A DNA stretch of 6,808 nt from Solirubrobacterales bacterium (lineage in GTDB: Bacteria > Actinomycetota > Thermoleophilia > Solirubrobacterales > Solirubrobacteraceae). The notes beneath the pieces were generated by a model, which worked only from the letters and a program-made list of their open reading frames with translations, had not been told where the DNA came from and did no database searches. A program made the translations under genes and the position numbers. The stretch spans positions 200-7,007 of the forward strand of contig QHBV01000021.1 of NCBI GenBank assembly GCA_003244035.1. The letters are read 5' to 3'. Shown in pieces: positions 5,169-6,808 of the stretch (positions are counted from its first letter, which is position 1; every line of letters starts with the position of its first letter).

Positions 5169-5777
5169 TCACAGACCGAACAGGAGTGCCGGGAGCAGGT
5201 TGATCAGCGCGTGCGCGAGCCAGCCCGGTCCGATGCTGTCTGAGCGCTGTCGCAGCCAGCCGAGCACCCATCCCGCGATCAGCTGGAGGGGGAGCAGCGG
5301 CCACAGCCGGAGGCTGACCAACAGCAGCAGCAGATGCGGTGAGAGAAAGATCAGCGCTTGGATGATGTTGCCCGTGCGAAAGCCGAAGCGCCTGAACAGC
5401 AGCCCCGCCACGAAGCCGCGGAAGAGCATCTCCTCGGCGAGTGTGGTCAGGACGATTGCCGCGTAGTCCCCCGCAGTGCTCGGCACCCCCATGACCGTGA
5501 GGTTCTTCGAGCCGCCATGCAACACGCCGGTGGGAATCAGCTGCAGCAGAATGGCGCCCAGCCCGGCCACCGGGATGACCAGCGCGAGGGCCAGCGCGTA
5601 GGTGGACGGCGTGCCGGGCCGAAGCCCCACTGCGGTCAGCCTCTCATCTCGCGGGCGTCCGGAGCGTCGCAGCCGGCGGACGTAAATCAGCGACGGCAGG
5701 CTGAGGATCACAAGTTCCAGCACCGCCGAGGTCAGCGCAGTGGACGTGGTCTGGGTGCTCGCGAGGATTAAGACCAT
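5169..5777 (-). CDS. CPBP-family intramembrane metalloprotease (CAAX-protease/bacteriocin-processing type)
   Basis: A 202-residue multi-pass membrane protein. The family motifs are in order: EEMLFRG (Glu115, Glu116, Arg120), FLSPH (Phe144, His148) and LAHALIN (His189, Asn193). Glu and His in these motifs bind zinc and activate water in the Abi/CPBP and Rce1 families. Hydrophobic segments fall near residues 14-34, 60-82, 103-115, 120-129, 138-158, 161-175 and 187-201. The ATG at 5777 is chosen because AGGAGAGAG precedes it; a longer reading from 5858 adds 27 basic, unconserved residues. The start overlaps the end of the XRE gene by 10 bases, so translation is probably coupled. The substrate is unknown; family members process prenylated proteins or peptides, or give bacteriocin immunity. 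Confidence 0.9.
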   Translation of the reverse strand: MVLILASTQTTSTALTSAVLELVILSLPSLIYVRRLRRSGRPRDERLTAVGLRPGTPSTYALALALVIPVAGLGAILLQLIPTGVLHGGSKNLTVMGVPSTAGDYAAIVLTTLAEEMLFRGFVAGLLFRRFGFRTGNIIQALIFLSPHLLLLLVSLRLWPLLPLQLIAGWVLGWLRQRSDSIGPGWLAHALINLLPALLFGL

Positions 5778-6025
5778 GTGAAGCTCTCTCCTGCCGGGGA
5801 TGTCGGCGTACCGGCGTCGTTCGAGTCCGCGTATGCGAGCAGGTCGCCGGGCTGACACGCGAGCTCTCGGCAGATCGCCTCCAGGGTTGAGAACCGAATC
5901 GCTCTGGCCTTGCCGGTCTTGAGGATCGACAGGTTCGCCACGGTAAGACCGACACGGCCGGCGAGCTCGGTCAGAGTCATCTCGCGGTCATAAAGCAAGC
6001 GGTCCAAATGCACGACGACCGGCAT
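5768..6025 (-). CDS. XRE/Cro-CI family regulator, YozG-like
   Basis: An 85-residue protein with one helix-turn-helix domain. MPVVVHLDRLLYDREMTLTE, LAGRVGLTVANLSILKTGKA, RAIRFSTLEAICRELACQPG and DLLAYADS match almost residue for residue the pattern of small YozG-like HTH proteins; the recognition helix is TVANLSILKTG (residues 28-38). Beyond residue 67 is an unstructured Ser/Thr/Pro tail. The ATG at 6025 has a purine-rich ribosome-binding site (AGGGAGAGGGG) ending two bases before it. In other genomes such regulators commonly follow a DUF2975 membrane protein gene, and the end of one lies 14 bases upstream here. The stop overlaps the CPBP protease start. It probably controls its own operon. 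Confidence 0.92.
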   Translation of the reverse strand: MPVVVHLDRLLYDREMTLTELAGRVGLTVANLSILKTGKARAIRFSTLEAICRELACQPGDLLAYADSNDAGTPTSPAGESFTWS

Positions 6026-6039
6026 ACCCCTCTCCCTCT

Positions 6040-6171
6040 TTAGACCGTCATGGCCTGCTCGTCAGTCAGCTCGGAGCCCACCCGGAACGCGGTCGCCAGC
6101 ACGAGGATCACCAAGCCGAGCAGGATCACCGGCACGTTCACACCGAAGTGCGTGCGCAGCCCCACGCCGGG
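6040..6171 (-). pseudogene. DUF2975 membrane protein, C-terminal fragment
   Basis: The last ~43 residues of a DUF2975 (YoaS-like) protein survive: PGVGLRTHFGVNVPVILLGL, VILVLATAFRVGSELTDEQA, MTV. The membrane helix followed by A.aFR.G.eL...Q..TV is the typical C-terminus of this family, and such genes usually lie directly before a YozG-like XRE gene, as here (14-nt gap). The family is normally about 150-200 residues with four membrane segments; the first three are missing. Upstream of about 6168 the frame becomes non-homologous and the DNA instead encodes a desaturase in another frame. No start codon with a ribosome-binding site is visible for the fragment, so it is judged broken. Confidence 0.75.
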
Positions 6172-6353
6172 AGCGCCAAGAGCAAGGCAAGCGCCAAGGA
6201 GACATCGACCGTCCAGTACATCAGGGCCACGAGGACCACATAGGGGAGGATCGAGGTGGCCATCTCCGCCACGCTGCGCCAATGCCTCGGCTCGCTATAG
6301 GGTGCGAGCGTCTCGCGCCAAAAGGAGGCGCCAAGCTCCCGCGGCTCGGGCAC
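6138..6353 (-). pseudogene. Fatty-acid desaturase, N-terminal fragment
   Basis: The fragment reads VPEPRELGASFWRETLAPYS, EPRHWRSVAEMATSILPYVV, LVALMYWTVDVSLALALLLA, LPAWG. This fits the N-terminus of membrane fatty-acid desaturases like Bacillus Des, where a P-x-L...L.Y...DVS..L.L.L...AAGF pattern runs into the first histidine box (HDCGH). Here homology stops just before that box, at about 6168. The frame then reads CARTSV and ends, while the DNA continues as DUF2975 in another frame. All three iron-binding histidine boxes are absent, so no activity is possible. No in-frame ATG exists; a GTG at 6353 is the likeliest original start, without a clear ribosome-binding site. Confidence 0.68.
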
Positions 6354-6808
6354 GGATGGGGCTTCTGAGGGAGTTTGGGTGGGCAGACATGCGCCGTAGT
6401 ATCGGCGCCGCCGGGCTGAGGCTCGCCCATTTTCCCAAGACGGCTTGCAAGTCGCGGGCGCCTGCCGCAAGGCGAAAGAGGATCACGGCGCTGGGATGGC
6501 AGGCAGACTGCAGAGCATTGGGACGAGCTCAGGGAGGTCGGTGGGCCAGGGCGGCGGGGTAGGAGTTCGTCGCGGCAGCGCGCCGCTGTCTTCGGCCACG
6601 GCGTTCGGCAGGACACCTGCATCGCCGGCAAGGCAGGTCTGCGAATGAGAGCCATCTGGCGCCTCGCGGAGGATGTCGTGCGGGCCGACCCCGCCCGCCG
6701 CGAGCGCAAGCCGCTCGCCGCGCGGGCAGCGTAGCCGAGCTACGCGGGCTTGCTTTACTGGCGCGGGTGCCCTTCGCCCGGACCCCGCCGCTGCGCAACG
6801 AACTCGAG
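6354..6808. other. 455-nt stretch without a supportable gene
   Basis: Several frames are open, as expected in GC-rich DNA, but none has a recognisable motif, a good start and a coherent composition. The last 75 bases read acceptably in one plus frame (AELRGLALLARVPFARTPPL to the edge), which may be the edge of a gene continuing to the right, but this cannot be confirmed. The promoter of the desaturase remnant and the minus-strand cassette may lie here; I see no convincing -35/-10 pair. Confidence 0.45.
6706..6753. repeat. Nested stem-loop element
   Basis: An outer 7-bp inverted repeat (GCAAGCC 6706-6712 with GGCTTGC 6747-6753) encloses the palindrome CCGCGCGG (6718-6725) and a perfect 7-bp hairpin, GCGTAGC-CGA-GCTACGC (6729-6745). 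The three pair without conflict and could form a branched structure. There is no U-tract. It might be a dispersed REP-like repeat, a gene-end structure or chance in GC-rich DNA. Confidence 0.45.

Noticed and set aside
6040..6282. Full 80-residue minus-strand frame as a complete small membrane protein
   Set aside because: Only its last ~43 residues resemble DUF2975; the first part is the out-of-frame shadow of the desaturase segment.
6221..6798. Minus-strand frames of 162 and 89 codons near the right edge
   Set aside because: Composition is Arg/Pro/Ser-rich with no motif, and they overlap the desaturase fragment or each other in shadow frames.
1..6808. CRISPR array, toxin-antitoxin pair, riboswitch or replication origin
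   Set aside because: No regularly spaced repeats, no toxin-like partner beside the RHH-HTH gene, no recognisable aptamer core and no DnaA-box cluster could be seen on either strand.

Overview
The window is GC-rich bacterial DNA. Tight 5'-3' packing, a TTG start overlapping a stop codon, an Fe-S type PurF and the protein styles suggest a high-GC actinomycete. A Thermoleophilia/Solirubrobacterales-like source is my inference; no 16S or other marker is present to prove it.

Left part (1-2857, + strand) is a conserved purine-biosynthesis operon: the 3' end of purF, then purN, purH and a RidA/YjgF-family gene. The genes are 14 nt apart, 12 nt apart and overlapping by 4 nt respectively. PurF, PurN and PurH catalyse the first, third and last two steps of IMP synthesis. 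The operon ends at a 28-nt perfect palindrome that probably works as a terminator.

Middle (2890-3122) is a tRNA node: tRNA-Lys(TTT) on the minus strand and tRNA-Glu(TTC) on the plus strand, with 5' ends only 21 nt apart. A degenerate copy of the tRNA-Lys 3' end lies just beyond its real 3' end.

Right part (3123-6808) has accessory character. It holds about 580 nt without a recognisable gene, the 3' end of an IS256-family insertion sequence joined to a cupin gene that has lost its C-terminal half, and a small protein combining a ribbon-helix-helix-like segment with an excisionase-like HTH. These are followed by a minus-strand cassette of a YozG-like XRE regulator, a CPBP intramembrane protease and a small unknown protein with a possible PH-like fold. 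Upstream of the cassette, the N-terminus of a fatty-acid desaturase is joined out of frame to the C-terminus of a DUF2975 membrane protein. The last ~455 nt contain no gene I can support.

The theme of the right part is decay: two places where one truncated gene runs directly into another (about 4046 and 6168), plus an IS remnant, beginning immediately after a tRNA pair. Either this is a deletion-scarred integration hotspot or, if the sequence comes from a metagenome, assembly joins must be excluded. I do not see a clearly new multi-gene system. The best candidates for a closer look are the XRE-CPBP-small protein cassette with its DUF2975 remnant, and the RHH-HTH protein.
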